This document shows positions 24,559 to 38,422 of a DNA stretch of 64,000 nt, one piece after another; positions within the stretch are counted from its first letter, which is position 1; every line of letters begins with the position of its first letter. The notes under the pieces are model-generated. The model was not told the origin of the DNA, did no database searches, and saw only the letters and a list, made by a program, of their open reading frames with translations. This stretch comes from Lumnitzera littorea (taxonomy: Eukaryota; Streptophyta; Magnoliopsida; Myrtales; Combretaceae), in assembly GCA_024138015.1 (NCBI GenBank), contig JAMXBB010000009.1, forward strand, positions 15,283,599 to 15,347,598. Reading direction: 5' to 3'. The translations under genes were made by a program, and so were the position numbers.

Positions 24559-26068
24559 CTTAGATACTTGAGCACTGAAGTAATTAGACAAGACAGGTCG
24601 GACATGAATAGAAAAAGATTTTCTAACTTACTCCAAAATCTGAAAGTAATTTTTTGCCGAACCAATAATTTTAGGCTACGAAAACTTCCTCATAATAAAT
24701 TAAGGCCACATTGCAAATACACCATGAAATCCCCTCATGTATTTCTGTTCGTATTTTTTTTATTACATTCATCACACGTATTATCGTATCGTTAATTTAA
24801 TATTTATTAAATTTAAACGGTAAAAATTATAATCAGTTTACTAACTAAATTTAAATGATATAAAAACAAAAATAGAATAAAAAATATGAATGGATTTTAT
24901 ACCTATAAAGGATAGAAAAATCCACTTCAGTAACACCTTTTCATTTTTCTATAATTTTAACAATATGCCGGGAGCTTTGTTTCCCTTTTCTACCCAATTA
25001 TGGATTACTAAGAGGATTCTTACTGGACTAAAATGTTCGCATGAATTCTTCTAGGGTTGACCAGGATTGATTGCTTACGTCAGTATTTATTACCTTTTAT
25101 CAACGATTTTAAGATTTTGAACGACAGCTATCGAGGTAAAGTATATGTTGGAAAGTAAGTGTATTATGCATATTTTCATAAAGTTAGTAGAGGTGAAGGC
25201 ATATTTGAAGAGTTGAAAGTATCCATACAAGCAGTAGTTTAAGGATATACGGGTTATCCCATGAATTAATTCAAAGTTAAAACAAGCCGGGTTTACTTAA
25301 CTATCTCCCTTAACACGGTTGATTTAAAAAGGAAGGTCCTTTAACAACAAAACATATATATGCTCCATTTGCTTAAAAACAGTAAAACCAATAGATGCGC
25401 ATTCATCAAATTGCTTTCAAGTGGCTACGACTTACTTATTTAGTTTATTTCTATCATGAGAATTAAGATAGGTGCACTCGGCTATAGCTATTTTTGGTTG
25501 GACGGAAGATATTGCATTGGTACATAGAAATTTGAACTATATGTGGATTCCGTTTTCCTATATGTCCCAAAATATGCAGTAGGACCTATCAATTTTTTTT
25601 TTTTTCCCCTTATGTCCTTCACACATTTTCCTTTACTATCTTAAAAATCCAATAACCAGAAAATCTATGGCAAAGTGGGAAAAAACATAAAATACTGATT
25701 AAGCAGTTTCAATGGAATTGGCAGTGACAATGAGGAAGTAGAACAATACACAATGAAGGGCAAAAATTAACATTGACTCATTTACAAATTCATTCTAAAT
25801 ACATGTATGCAGATATTTGTACAAAGATACCTGCCAAGGCCTTTTAATACGCTTATCCCTGACAGAATGCAGTGGCCTCAACAGCCTCGTGCAAATTTCT
25901 ACTACCAACAAAGACACTCTATGAACGATTATGCAAGAAGCGGCTATCGAAAAGAATTGAAGAGAAAAAAGGAACAAGAACATTTTTGCTGATGCAAATG
26001 ATGGGAACATGACTTGACTTCTACGTACGCAACTTACGTTCTAGAAAGACAAGCAGACTCCCAGAGTA
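24559..26068. other. Convergent intergenic region and probable 3' UTR of FAB1
   Basis: No coding sequence is seen; short overlapping frames on both strands near 25.8-26.0 kb lack family features. The part nearest 26068 should hold the FAB1 3' untranslated region, which is read on the minus strand. Confidence 0.5.
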
Positions 26069-27950
26069 TTATTCCACTGAAGTACCGTTTTGTGCATCTT
26101 CTTCCTGTAAATCAGACTGTGACCTACTTGGTATAAGTTTCGGAGGAGACCAATGATCCGGGACCATAAGGAAATATGTTGTCATTGCTTTTCTGAATCT
26201 TTTCTTATACTGTACAGGAGAAATTACGGTGGGAGACAAATTCTTTGGGCCGCCAAGGATGCCTGATGTTTTTACCCATGTCTCTAGGTGCTTGTCCCAT
26301 GTGTATTGCCGCATGTAATCTATGATTCCAAGGACTAGTTCATGCTTCTCTTCATCCACTCCGACCAGCAATGAGTAATCCATTACATCCACAGACTGCA
26401 TCAGAGTAAAGGCAAAGAAAATATCATTATTTGTGCAAGACATACGATCTGAGAGAAAAAAACCACATCTAATAGAGTGATCTTTTCTTCTTATGAAATC
26501 TCAACCAAAAATCCCCCCAAAAAAATGCATCAACTTCCCTGAGTGTATAATGAACTTTACATCCACATGCTTGATTTATCACCACAAACACTAGCCCCTA
26601 GAGAATTAGGCTATGCCGTGTGGATGCACATTCACGCACATGAATGCATGCACCCCAAAGAGAGAGCAAGATAGGGAAGGGGAGGAGGAGATCAAAGAGA
26701 GATTACCGCAAGGAAAGAAGTATCGTTCCAGACAGCTCTTTCTAACAACCTTTTTGCCTTATTTCCAACAAATATTGGAGAAGTTGACATCAACTCGATC
26801 AAGTTCTGATCAAGTAAAACTTTGTTTTTCCCAGCTGAATCTGCATTGTACCGTGAGCGAGAAGATCCTTTTAGGTCATATACCCGTGTGACATTCCTCC
26901 CAAACAGAAGATTCTCCATCACCAGAACATCCATCTTGGATACTTTCTCTCCTTTAACAGATACCTGAGCAAAGTAAAATGGAACACGAGAGTAAATACA
27001 AATATTGCCCTAAAAATAATATAACATAAATGCTGAGAATATCTGAGTAAGAATTCTTGAACATTGTGATTTCAAGACATAGTTGTTGCATCATATACAC
27101 AGAAGCCCATAGTGAACACAATTTTAAGTTCTCAGCCACCGGAGGGGCAAAATAGAATAAATTGAAAAACATTTTCAGACACTGGAAGCAATTTGATTAA
27201 TTCATTGAAAATGAAGAGTGAAAAATTGAAACAGAAAAAGATATTAACTTTGAAATTTCCCCAGATTTATGTATAGGAGAAACAACATTCTTGTGAAATG
27301 GAATTATTGAGATCTCAAATGCTCAATCTATTAAAAAGTTGAGTGACAAATATCATCTGCAAAATCTCTAGAGAAGTAGATAACCTAAGTAGCCAGACAA
27401 TTACAGCAAGGATGGTGTAGCCCATGATTTCCATATGAGTGCAATGATGTAGAAAGGTTAATACACAATTGTCCCACTTAATATCATGATCTCACTTTAT
27501 GCATTAACTGTGTGTATGTCATTGTCATTTAAGAAAACATCCCATAAATGTATAAGACCATTTCCTCATGCCAAAGGTACAAGCACACATTTAATATTTT
27601 GAAAATTTAAACAAAACTTCCATGAGGATATCAATCATATAGTTCCATACCTGATAAATCCCTAGAATCTTAGCAAGGCTTGTTGGACTCCTACTTGCAA
27701 CTGATTCAGACAAATATTTAAAATATGAAGGAGCGAATTTAATAAATGCTTCCAGCTCTGTCTTTGTGACTTGCTTAATGATAAAGCGATCATCCAAAGT
27801 CTTGGCAAAGAAGACATTACTTTTGCCACCTTGTGCTCTCCACTTTTTACAACGACTAAGAGACCTTATGAAGTCCAACTCAGATGGGCAACAAATCCTC
27901 CTCAAAGCTTCAAACCTCTTCGCATAGTAACATGTCACAGAAAACTTTAG
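26069..27950 (-). other. PIP kinase catalytic coding segment of FAB1
   Basis: The last part of exon 9 plus exons 10 and 11. The glycine-rich AQGGKSNVFFAKT precedes FIIKQV (ATP Lys). DLKGSSRSRYN and the MDYSLLVG and GIIDYMRQYTWDKH motifs follow. The specificity region reads SPVQYKKRFRKAMTTYF. All expected catalytic residues are present. Confidence 0.92.
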
Positions 27951-30900
27951 CTTACTAATTTGGCTATCATCCACGAAAGACACCTTAGCATGCAAAGCTT
28001 TTGTGTATGACACCGGATCCACAGCCAAGGAGCTACGCGAACCAGACATTGTTGACATGCTCTCATCTAAAGACCCAAAACTTCGGTGGGACTCAGAGAC
28101 TATCTCATTAAATGACTGAAGCAAATTGAAACTAGAGGAATCTGAGGACAAGTATGAAACTGCTGAATCTGAATCTCTCATCTTTTCGGCCTCATCAAGT
28201 AACTGCATATGATAGTCTGTTGAAGACAGAGCATAAGATATCATACTTGTAGGCTCATCATCACATACAGGGATGACTGTGTCATCTATACCAACAGGCA
28301 GAAGCAACCTTGCTCCACCTTGAAGTCCTGGATCCTGGAGTGATGAAATGTAGACAGGATCATATTGTCCAAGTTCTTCCATTTTCTGAGAACCGGTTGT
28401 GATGCTTTTACTGAGTGAGCGATACAAACTCATAAAGGGCATGCCTAACCAGCTTGCAGAGTCTTCCTTGCCATTGGAATCCTTATCGGACATTGTTGAT
28501 GAGAAAGAATTTGCAGCTTTCAGTCCATTCAGGTCATCAACATTTCCATTCCTATCCCAAACCTTGGAATCTCCTTTGGAAGAATCTGCTGAAACCGAAT
28601 TGAGAAGATGGGAATCATCACTTTTTGCTGCGTCACCTGGTTGGGTTTCACCTATCCACTTTGCATCAAGTGTCTCAGACAAATCCTTCATCAGTGGAAA
28701 CTGCCCTTCCGACAGTGCTCTATGAACATCCATCCCAGAGTCCAGAGAATCACATTGATCATACACATTAGTGCCAGCAGAAAGATTATGCTGCTTATCT
28801 TCACCAGGGTCCGAAGTTTCACAAAACTTGGTTTCATTACACACCATATCAACCTGGTTATCTCGGACTTTACCATGATCAAGCTTTGCATCATCAGGTC
28901 CAGTAGTTACAGTTCCCAGCCCGGCAGGTAAATTTTCTTCAGGAGGGATCTCAGATGTTGAGAGAATCTTCTGCTCGTTTTCTGATGAAATGTTCCTAAA
29001 ACCATTATGAAGGCTGCTATCTACACTGGACACAAATACAAGGCGGTGGTCCCACATGATAGATTGAAACATAAGCTGCCTGCGTAGTCTATTGATCTCA
29101 AGAATGTCAACAGCAGTTTTTTCCTTGGTTGCTTCTCTGTTCAGAGTATTTTGAAGTGATTCCTGAAAAACATAAGCCAAATTTAGGAATGCAATAATCA
29201 ACAACATCATAAAGATCGCAAGTGCTCATGCATTCAAAATTTCCATACGATATGTTTAATGAGGAGCTAAGCAGGTTAAAATTTCATCAAGTTCCCTCTG
29301 TTTAACCATACATTGGAGCAACAAAGTAAAAGAAAATGAAATTAGCTTATTACGAAAAAATTGAAAAAGGCCATAGTTTCAAGCACCTACTGATGTAGAC
29401 TGGCACAGGCACAAAAACTTAATTGGAGATGGGTGGTTTAAATGGGGCTTATAATGTTAAATATTTGATCTGGTGGAGAACCAGCATATGAGGGCAGACA
29501 ACCAGTGAACTTCCAGTCAACCAGTGGCTTTTGGTAGTCAAGCAGCAGGCTTGGATAGTCAAACCAGTGGGCTTGTGCAGTCAGCCAAGGCACCCCAAAT
29601 CTGGCCAAATTCAATTCTTTCAAGTGAGTGCTTCTAGCTGCATCGGCCACTTGTTTATAATTATGGCAGCATGTCTCACCTTTTTATCTGTTTTTCCTTA
29701 TTTGCTATGTTATTTAGTACATTTTTGTATATCTAGTATGTTTTTATGTAATCAGAATTATTTGAATTCATTGTTATCTTAGTTCCCATAGTTGATAGGA
29801 CAATTTTCTATGTACATTTCCAGGACGTTATTCTTGATAAATATGTCATCTTAATTTATTTGAACTAATTTACTAAAATTACTCTATATTGAGACCATCT
29901 CTTGTTTATCCTTGGATTGGGATGGGATCAATTATCCTTGTGCATGGCCTTATTGCTTAGGGCTGTAAATCCATGTACATTGCAATATGCTGCTCTACAG
30001 GTATTGCAGTTTTAGTTTCAACATGAACTAATGATATAAAGTCCAATGTTTGTCATTCCATATTGCTCTATTTCTAAGATAAACCCCTGGATGAATTGGA
30101 AATTCCAATCTTCAGGAGATCAGTTCACCTTATTGACAACCTCAGTGTAAACTCATGTCATTACTAAACTTGAATCTAACTTGCAAAAGAAAGTTATACC
30201 TCGAATTCCATCTTTTCCTTGTGTAACAATTCCTCCAAATCTGCTAACCTACGTCTCAATCCATGACCATTTGAACTTCCTGAACCATGTCTTTTCTCTG
30301 CAATCTGACTAAGCGAATTAAGAACTTCAGAGAAGAGGAGCTCTGCCCGATCAACCACCTGTCACAGGCAAAACATCTAGTTATCCTCATCACAGACATA
30401 TAACAATCTTAGAGTAGATGTGCAGGCATCAAACCTCATCCACTTCTTTTTTGATCCACTCCTGGTACTCATAGCTAAACTCCACTTTGGCAGGTGGAAG
30501 GTACACAGAGAGAACATCAATAGGTGCATATCGAAAGCAAGCAACCATGTTTCCGAATCTGCATATTCATATGATGCGGTAAGGAAGAGATAAAAAGGGA
30601 GCAAGTGAAGTCAGAAGGATCTAAAATATGCTCTGAAAAATCTCGCCAGATGAGAGACTAAACTGAAAAACCTCCAGAGAGCCACATTTTCCAAAGTCTT
30701 GGAAGGATGAGCTTATGACTGTTCATTAAGAGTATTTCGCACATTTTCTAAAATCATAATGAGAGAAGAAAAGATTACCCATAGAAACGTAAACAATCTC
30801 TGTGAAGAGAGTGACCACAGCTGGCAACCCTACTAGCAGCTGCATGATTAGAGAAACTGAGTTCCAAAAACTTTCCAAATGACAAACCCCAAGCAGCATC

Positions 30901-33900
30901 TGACATAATCACTCTTCGAGTTGCTGGGGGGAATCCATCAACCCTTGGGCACTGCAAGCATCGGTGCCACATCCATATCTTTCCATCCTTTTCACCAGGT
31001 AAAAGAAACTCTGATAGCTTCCTTACAGATATTGTAAGTGTTCCTTGTCGATGTGTATAGCAATGAACATGTGCCTCAGATGGCATCTCGCAAGATGGGC
31101 ATTGGTTACTCTGACATACATTTGAGCAATATCAGTACATGTTGAAATATCATTTTTCTGGACAATCAAAAAAGTGGGGAAAGAGAGAGAGAGACCTGGT
31201 CAAATAAATTATCACGCAGAAACCGACCCAAGGGTTTGTCAAAGCTACCATAGTATTTGATTCTGAAGAGATGAGACCTTTCACAGACAGCTCCTTTCCA
31301 TACACATCTTGACGATAAGGAAACAAGAATGCTCTGATGGTCAGAAGGTGACTGAAGAAATTCCTCTTTTAAAGGTCCCACTTCATCTGCCAAAATCTTA
31401 CTTTCTTGTCGCATGGCTGCACCATCTACATTTTCCACCTGCTCTCGAACAATTCCATTAGAATCATTATGGGGAACATTTGACAAAACAACTTCATCTA
31501 CTGCACCGGGAAGCTCAAAAGAATTGGCAGCAGTCTGGTGAACCTGCTCCGACAGTCTGGAAACATAAGTAGGAACCTCGTTATCTTTGGAACGTGTTCT
31601 TTCATCTTTGTCGGATGCATCATAAGACAAGAGCATATTATGACAGAAATCTGAAACAGCTTTCATTGAAGTGCAAGAGGACAGTGAAGCAATTTGGTTC
31701 ATATGCTTGGATGATGGATTTTTGGAATTATCAGACAAAGAAGGTTGCATTGATATTTCTGGAGTAGGAAGACTATTTGCTCTTCGAGCTTCACTGCCAG
31801 GTTCAGCACTGAAAGGCTTTTCACCATTAGGCACTGTGAAACCAGGTACTGTTGATATTGACCTCTCTATACTTAGTGATTTGTCGGGTAATGCCACGGT
31901 AATTGGAGACTTCAGAGGGAGCTCTGGAAGGCTGGCCCGCTCATCAGCAAGAAAAGACGTCTCCAGGGCTAAATGATAAGCAGCAAAAACTCCATATTGG
32001 ACCACACACTTGACTTTCTTGAGTTCATCATCATTACCACCTCGAAGTAAAATCTAAATTGAATAAACAGAGAATCATAAGAAAATAGAAACCATATAAT
32101 TCATATTCAAGGAGAAAAGATTAAGAATCCGATGACCATGAAAAGAGTTCTCCTTTTTTTTTTTATTCCTTTTTGTAATTAACAATTATCTTCTTGTAGA
32201 TAATATGTTAGATTTACAATCTACCATGCTCAGAATGAATATTTATTATTCGTTAAATACTTTCAGTTCAGAAAACTTACAGTAAAACCCAGTGGCTTTG
32301 GACAGCCTTCAAAGTACATGAGTGTCTTTGTCATTTTTTTCCCTCCATGCCCTGCAGTGCCATGTTCTTCTAGAAATCTTTCCACGTGGAACTTGTCACA
32401 ATAGCCCAACTTTGGTGATGACATATGATCAATAGATGGAACAATTTGAGCACCTGTGCAGCGGGCTATACGTTCAAGCAGTGGCCTCTTTACATTGAGA
32501 ACAAGGGATATGTCTTTTGCAAGCAGATAATTTTGTGCATGTCTGGAAACAGAATTCTCAACCAAGAGGACATCAGGGTTGTGTAAATCTATCTTAGCAA
32601 CAGCCATTCTCAAGTGATCCATTTCCTGCATCAATGTGAAACCCAGAAGTCGTAAATCTTTAGAAAGCATATACTTCTTTCATTTTCTAGCACCAGCAAG
32701 GGAGGGAGAACGGCTTTAAAAATAGATGCAGCTGGGTGCTTGCAGCATCCTTTAATTTTATTATTACATTATTTTTTTCTTTAAATTGAAAAAAAAAAAA
32801 AAAAAAAGTAAATAAGCTTAGGGGGGAAAGACAACCACCTGCTGCAGAAGTGTATCAAAACTTGACAACAAATTAGATACTCGTTGGTACTCAAGAGCTC
32901 CTCCAAGAATCAATATTCGGGGTTTCTCTATTTTTGATGTCATCCGCCGATGGGCTATGTTTTTTTTACAAACAACACCTCCAACCACTATACTGGAAAA
33001 AGGAAACAAAGTCTAATTTCAGCATAAGCCCAGGAGGGCAACAAGGCCTTTGCATTCAGAAAAAAGCACTCCATTTGACTAGCAAGTTCACCAAAGGGCA
33101 AAAAAAGAAAAGTTAAAAACATTTTAAACTGAATTCATTACATATCCTCAAGCCATTTTGCTCAGAAAGCTCACTAAAAGATGGGACTTCAATGAGTGAA
33201 ATGAATGAGGACAGTGGCTATCTGGATTTTTTTTCCCCTGCCCAATTTTAGGTGCAATGCAATGATATTCTTCTCTTGAAACTCCTGAAAGTCTAGAAAA
33301 CATAGCATGATAGTGCAGAATTGTGCTCCATGAAGTCAGTAAACATATGATGGACTGTATAACAACACATCGTGACAATTGATGTCCTCCACCATATCTT
33401 CTCAGAAACATCTATCCATGTGAATTTCAACTATCAAAAGTTTCCTCAATCAAAACAATCAATTAGAAGCACTATAAGGTTGAAACTTATAAGTCACCCT
33501 CTCACACCTGGCCCTATTTTCCATAGTGCAAGGAAAATATATATAATATATATATTTGATTTTAACGTGCTATGAAAATATTACCATCCTAAAGTCAAAA
33601 TGCCCTAGTTTGGCAGATTTGACTAGTAATGCAGTCTGAAAGAGACAAGAAGCAAGTTAAAATCTTTACCTATCACGGCGTCGCCCAGAAGCTATGCATT
33701 TTACTTTAACATAACCACCAGGGTCCATGCTTCCACTTGTACTTGTATCAGGCTTTAAGAGTGTGGCAGCCTCCCAGGAAAGAGATGTAATTATATTTAA
33801 CCAGTTATCTTCATCGTTTTCCCCATCCATAGGAAGATTCTCCACCTGCAATAGCTGAGATATCAAAGCTCTAAAATGGCCAAAAATCACATCCTTCATA

Positions 33901-35371
33901 GCCTTCATATGCTCCTCAGTCGACCGATCTCTATTCCGAAATTCACCACTTCCAAAACTACAAGATCCGTGTAAATATCCCCACTCTCCTGAGCCTTCTC
34001 CCTCATCTTCATCACCAAGGAAAATATCTTCAGTTTCATCTTCTTCATTCTCTGGCTCAGGAGGCAGCCATAGAGTTCTGCTGCTCTCATCGACAGGCTC
34101 AGCAGCAACATCGTCTGAAGAAAATAAAGAAGATGGTGCTAACTCATCGCTGTTTAGACTTTCATCATCTTTCTTATCAAGCTGCTGAGAAACTCCATTG
34201 GACCCTTGCGACTCAAGAGAGTGATTTAGAGGTGAGCTGCTTGGTTTGTTTGCATCAATCTTGTTGCCATCATGCAAATGATGAGGATTGTTTGACTCAT
34301 TAAAGTCAATTTGATCATCATAGATTTTCACTTGAGGATAGAGCCCAGTTTTAGAATCAGACTGATGCACGGTATATTCATCATCGTCATCCATCCTGAT
34401 GGAAAGCAAAAGCAAGTAGTGAGGGACCATTTTATTGACTGATGTTTCACAGATCATTGTGACAATTTCTATACTCAATGCAAAAATGAAAAGAAGGTAA
34501 ATGAACAATACGCACGATTTATCTGAGGAAATGGGATTATATTAATAACTGGAAAAATAACTTGCTTCAGCCATGGCCACTTTCACGGAAAAATAGCATA
34601 ACCATTTTTCAAGTATTGAAATCTTTATTGGAATCAGACTTAGAACCATCAATTCAACATGTAGATGATTTTGCGTATCCACCATGTCTTGATATTCAGT
34701 TAAACCTAAACATTTCAGGTAAGTGCTATAGTAAAACGATGAAATATGCAAGTGCTAGATGAAAATCCATACCGGCTTGGTGATAGGACCCTTCTATCAA
34801 CATCAAAATCATTTGACCTTCTTAAAGGTACCATAGTCTCCCAATCTACAACCTTTCCTGTATTATAAGGGAGGTTTGATTTCAAGTTGGAACTATGTTG
34901 AACAAGATGATCTTGCTGAACTGGGTGTGACATTGAACCAAGAGAGCTGCTGCCAGAAACAGTAGAGCTAGTAGATTTACTGCTGATAAAACTTGCTGTT
35001 GATGTTGAAGTACTATGTTCGAGATCACCAACTTGTACCCCATAATCAGTGTTGCTTGTACTGTTTGTCCATTGCTTGAAACAATATTTACACACGCGAA
35101 CTCGGTCTAATTCTTCCCAAGAAGCCTTGGATTCACTACCTGGGGCTTGAATAAAATTATTAGTACACTTCCCACAGAATACTCTACCACAAAGCCGGCA
35201 ATGGTGTCTGCGATTTATAATATTGAACTGGGAATCACACTCGTAGCACACCCTACAACTGTGATCGGGCATCCAAAAGTCCTTCGACACAAGAGCTGGA
35301 TCAGATCGCCAATCAACTGAGTTCTTCTCACTGCCATAGAGCTCTGACAAGGTTTTATCTGACACATCCAT
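26069..35371 (-). CDS. FAB1: 1-phosphatidylinositol-3-phosphate 5-kinase, FYVE-containing (FAB1A/B type)
   Basis: Makes PI(3,5)P2 from PI3P on endosomal and vacuolar membranes, controlling vacuole shape and endomembrane traffic. Eleven coding exons: 35371-34773, 34395-33670, 32992-32839, 32625-32281, 32053-31196, 31110-30779, 30558-30435, 30358-30200, 29162-27651, 26964-26707, 26395-26069. All junctions are GT-AG and phases fit; 5394 bases give 1797 residues plus TAA, the usual size for plant FAB1A/B. Domains: FYVE at about residues 33-100 (RRHHCRLCG at 54-62 and paired Cys), an acidic serine-rich linker, the Cpn60/TCP-1-like domain at about 440-700 (KISLVLN-type core, GGNDDELKKVK), the Cys-rich region at about 895-1005 and the PIP kinase at about 1506-1775. 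Kinase residues seen are Lys1562 (FIIKQV), DLKGS from 1633, MDYSLLVG with Asp1695, and GIID with Asp1715. The start ATG follows a leader acceptor, and no in-frame break is present. The FYVE finger separates it from the FYVE-less FAB1C/D type. Confidence 0.97.
30779..32992 (-). other. Cpn60/TCP-1-like and Cys-rich coding segment of FAB1
   Basis: The chaperonin-like part spans exons 3-5: VVCKKNIAHRRM, LLVENSVSRHAQ, ISLVLNVKRPLLERIARCTG and TLMYFEGCPKPLGFT. A long, low-complexity Ser/Glu-rich insertion lies in exon 5. Exon 6 begins SNQCPSC and contains IWMWHRC, DAAWGLSFGKFLELSFSNHA and CGHSLHRDC, the FAB1-specific Cys/His-rich region. In the family this middle part mediates assembly with VAC14 and FIG4; that is inferred here. 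Confidence 0.85.
35071..35280 (-). other. FYVE zinc finger coding segment of FAB1
   Basis: Residues 33-100: W.PD, then Cys pairs at 39/42/45, RRHHCR at 54-59, Cys 61, 66, 69, and a final CKYC pair at 94/97. Basic RRHHCR is the PI3P-binding signature of FYVE domains, so the enzyme should be recruited to PI3P-bearing endosomes. Confidence 0.93.
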
Positions 35372-35386
35372 TGGGGAAGAATTTTC

Positions 35387-36144
35387 CTACCGCAATCATT
35401 ATTGCACGCTCATTTACCAAAAGCAGGTATAGATATCAAACACGGATCCTTAACAAACAGAGCACGCAAAGAAATGTCAGAAAGCAAAAAGGAAAGTTTG
35501 AAATGATTATAAAACTTATGAAATTTTTCAATTTTTAGACCAGAAAAAGATGAAACAACCCAGAATCAGTCAGCATCACTTCTCAATTTGCTAATTAGAA
35601 AACAAATATAGAAATGAAAATTACATAAGAAGTCACAGACACCAATAGTAACAAATTAACAACTCGAGTGTGATATGCACAAGACCGATGCCGAACGATG
35701 AGAAAGAAAGAATGAAATTTTGCGTTACCAAACTATCGTCTAGCTCTACAAAATTTTCTAGGATCACCGAATCCAAAATTAGCTAAAGCCCTTCAATTCA
35801 CCAGGCAACTCACCGAATTTGAATACCCAGAAGTTCAAATACTATAAAGATCATCAGCACCAAAATAAACAAGATCGATAACAGTTTCTCCTAGAAAAGA
35901 TCACCTTGAATTCTTGATCAATCATCATAACCCATAAAAAAGAAAAAAAAAAAACCCTCCTTCCTAAACAAATGCTTCCATTCATCAAGACCAACTAAGT
36001 CAACATCAAATCCAATAATATTATATATATATCAACAACATCACTTACTTCGTGATCCAATCACTCTTACACAAATACAGAAAGATGAACTAAGAAAATA
36101 AAATAAAATATGAGAATTCAAATCCAATTCGTGATCCAACTCAC
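35387..36144 (-). other. Probable 5' leader intron of FAB1
   Basis: On the minus strand TTGAG|GTGAGTTGG (exon end 36145) is a near-ideal donor. An acceptor GCGGTAG ends at 35387, 15 bases upstream of the ATG. The acceptor has a poor pyrimidine tract, so a nearby alternative is possible. Transcript data would settle it. Confidence 0.5.
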
Positions 36145-36202
36145 CTCAATATGAGATCTTCCCACGAGTAAAGACAAGCTCTTTCAAGAGCCCAGATTCA
36201 CG

Positions 36203-36210
36203 CCACGTGG
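36203..36210. promoter_or_regulatory. Perfect palindromic G-box (CCACGTGG) at the FAB1 5' end
   Basis: CCACGTGG lies about 60 bases upstream of the probable leader donor, in the likely core promoter or leader. G-boxes bind plant bZIP and bHLH factors and occur in ABA- and light-responsive promoters. Function here is inferred. Confidence 0.5.
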
Positions 36211-36420
36211 ACAATACCAATCACAAGGTTAAGCATGTGAAAATGACAAAAAGTTGCTCATATCCAAGAACCCAACTCCTCCAAAGACTTGACTTTTTCC
36301 TTAATTTCTTCAAATCCAATCCTCAAACTGATCAATACCCAGAAGTCTTCTCCCACAAGTCAATCCAAGAAAGGATCGAACACCCACAATTCAATCACAA
36401 AACCTGAACTTTATGTCAAG

Positions 36421-38422
36421 TTTCTCTATGGTTTACTCTTAATTCTTCAGTGGATTGATGAAAGATAACAAAAAGTTCAACCTTGGTGCTACTGTTAATA
36501 TATGTTTTGTGTTTGTTGATGTTGAGACAGGATAATACACAGTATTTAGCTCTCTGAATTCTGCACTTGTATGCGTATATGTGTATACATATATGCAACA
36601 AGTTCATTAAATTATTCATATTTAAATTTTCTTTTTCATTCATTATTTAAGTAACTACTGATAATTTAATTTATCCAAATATATTACTGATAACTTATAA
36701 TAATCTTGTTGGAAATGACGGCCCTCTTCACACCGAACCGAGTGAGAATCGAATAATAATAATTTTAAAAAATGGATTATAAAAGACTATATATTATTTT
36801 AGGAAAATTTTACTTTTACTATCTGTATTATTATTTTTTATTGTACATAACTTAAGTCATTTCGGAATTTTACTTAGCATATTCTTGTTATTATTATCTC
36901 AAGCTAATTAAATCAGAACATTTTCGAAATCTATCAAATTTTCATTTTTAAGCTCTTTCTCTTTTTCATCACTAGCGACATGGTCGAGGTTATGTGATTG
37001 AAAAAGGAATTACAAGAAAGTTGTGTAAAATAAAAATTAGCAAAACCCTATATAGAAAGAGAAATAACATAAATATATAAAATAGAAAAATAACGAAATT
37101 TATATATTTTTTGTAATTAACTCTAACAAGGAAAATTTTGAATTTAAATTAATTTTGCAGTTTTCAATTACAAAATACTACTAACTAAAAAGCTAGATGA
37201 AATTTGAGAAACAAGTAATATAACATTTCATAACTTGATATAAACTAACCATTTCATGTTATTATAATTTTGATTTTTCTATATGATAATTGATGAGATG
37301 TTTCAAGTTTTTTATGTAATTATTTTTCTTTTTCAGCATTTAAAATGTGAATATGATACATTTAGAAACTGATCCTCTAAATTTTTTTTTCATATTTTAA
37401 AATATATTCTTTTAAAACATTATCATGTGTTATCCTTGATTAAGTACCCAAATCCGTTGAAGTCACACATTTATCATTATACAAGATCAACCTTGATCGG
37501 CTACAACGGACTGCATGATAGGAGCAAGTTTTGGTTTGACTAAGGACTCATTTTTTATTTTTTTTCCTAAATTTTATTTATTTATTTATTTATTTTTTAT
37601 CGATGTCCCCTAAACTTTTTAAGATGGAGATTGCAGCGATCCACTTGGACTTTTTCAATGAACTTATGGAAATACATTTGGTTTCTCCGAGTAGATTTTC
37701 TTTCTAGTTGTTGCCTACGTGTATTTAAAAATAAAATGTGTATAACCTCCATTTTCTTTCTCTTTTTTATTTCTTTAGTGAAAATAACTTCTAAATACTG
37801 AAACTTTATGTGCCTGACAGCAAATAAGTCATGAAATGCTAAATTATTATGTGGCTCGTAGCTAATAAGTCTGAATATTTTTCTTAGTCATTTTTATAAT
37901 TTAATTATCATAAAAAAATTCTAAAGAATGAAAAAACAAGAACAAAAACACAAAAGGAAAAAACCGTGAAAATCCTAGCTCACATGGAGGAGCCCTATTG
38001 GCCACCTTTATGTAAATCCTGACGCTGTGTTTGGTAAGAGGAAAAGAGCTACGAGAGGTGGAAAGTAAAAGAAAAAAAATTAAAGAACGATGAAATAAAT
38101 AGAGAAAGATTATAAGTTTTCTTATTTTGATGAAGAAGGAAATTGAATAATGAAAATGAAAGGAAAAATAATAATATAATTTCATATTTTGATAAAGTAC
38201 CACAAAGATCCCTGCAATTTTAATGGTATGTTTTTTTCACAAGGGTAAAATAGTACCTTTTGTTAGATTCCTTCCTCATTCCTTATAGTTTTATATTTCA
38301 AATAAAATAGCATAAAAGTCCCTATGGTTTTAAAGATATGTTTTTCTTTTCCCCTTAAGATTAAAGTAGAATTTGATTGCATAATTTTTATAGTATTGGA
38401 TTATAAAAAAAAAAAAAATTCC
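36421..38422. other. Intergenic, no gene seen
   Basis: AT-rich DNA with T tracts and a TTTA simple repeat near 37575-37596. No frame has protein features; the 100-residue frame at 37901-38203 is Phe/Leu/Ser-rich low complexity. Confidence 0.45.

Noticed and set aside
28399..28931. Open frames of 107-108 codons on the plus strand
   Set aside because: They are antisense to FAB1 exon 9, whose minus-strand frame is clearly the coding one.
31671..31976. Plus-strand frame of 101 codons
   Set aside because: Antisense shadow of FAB1 exon 5.
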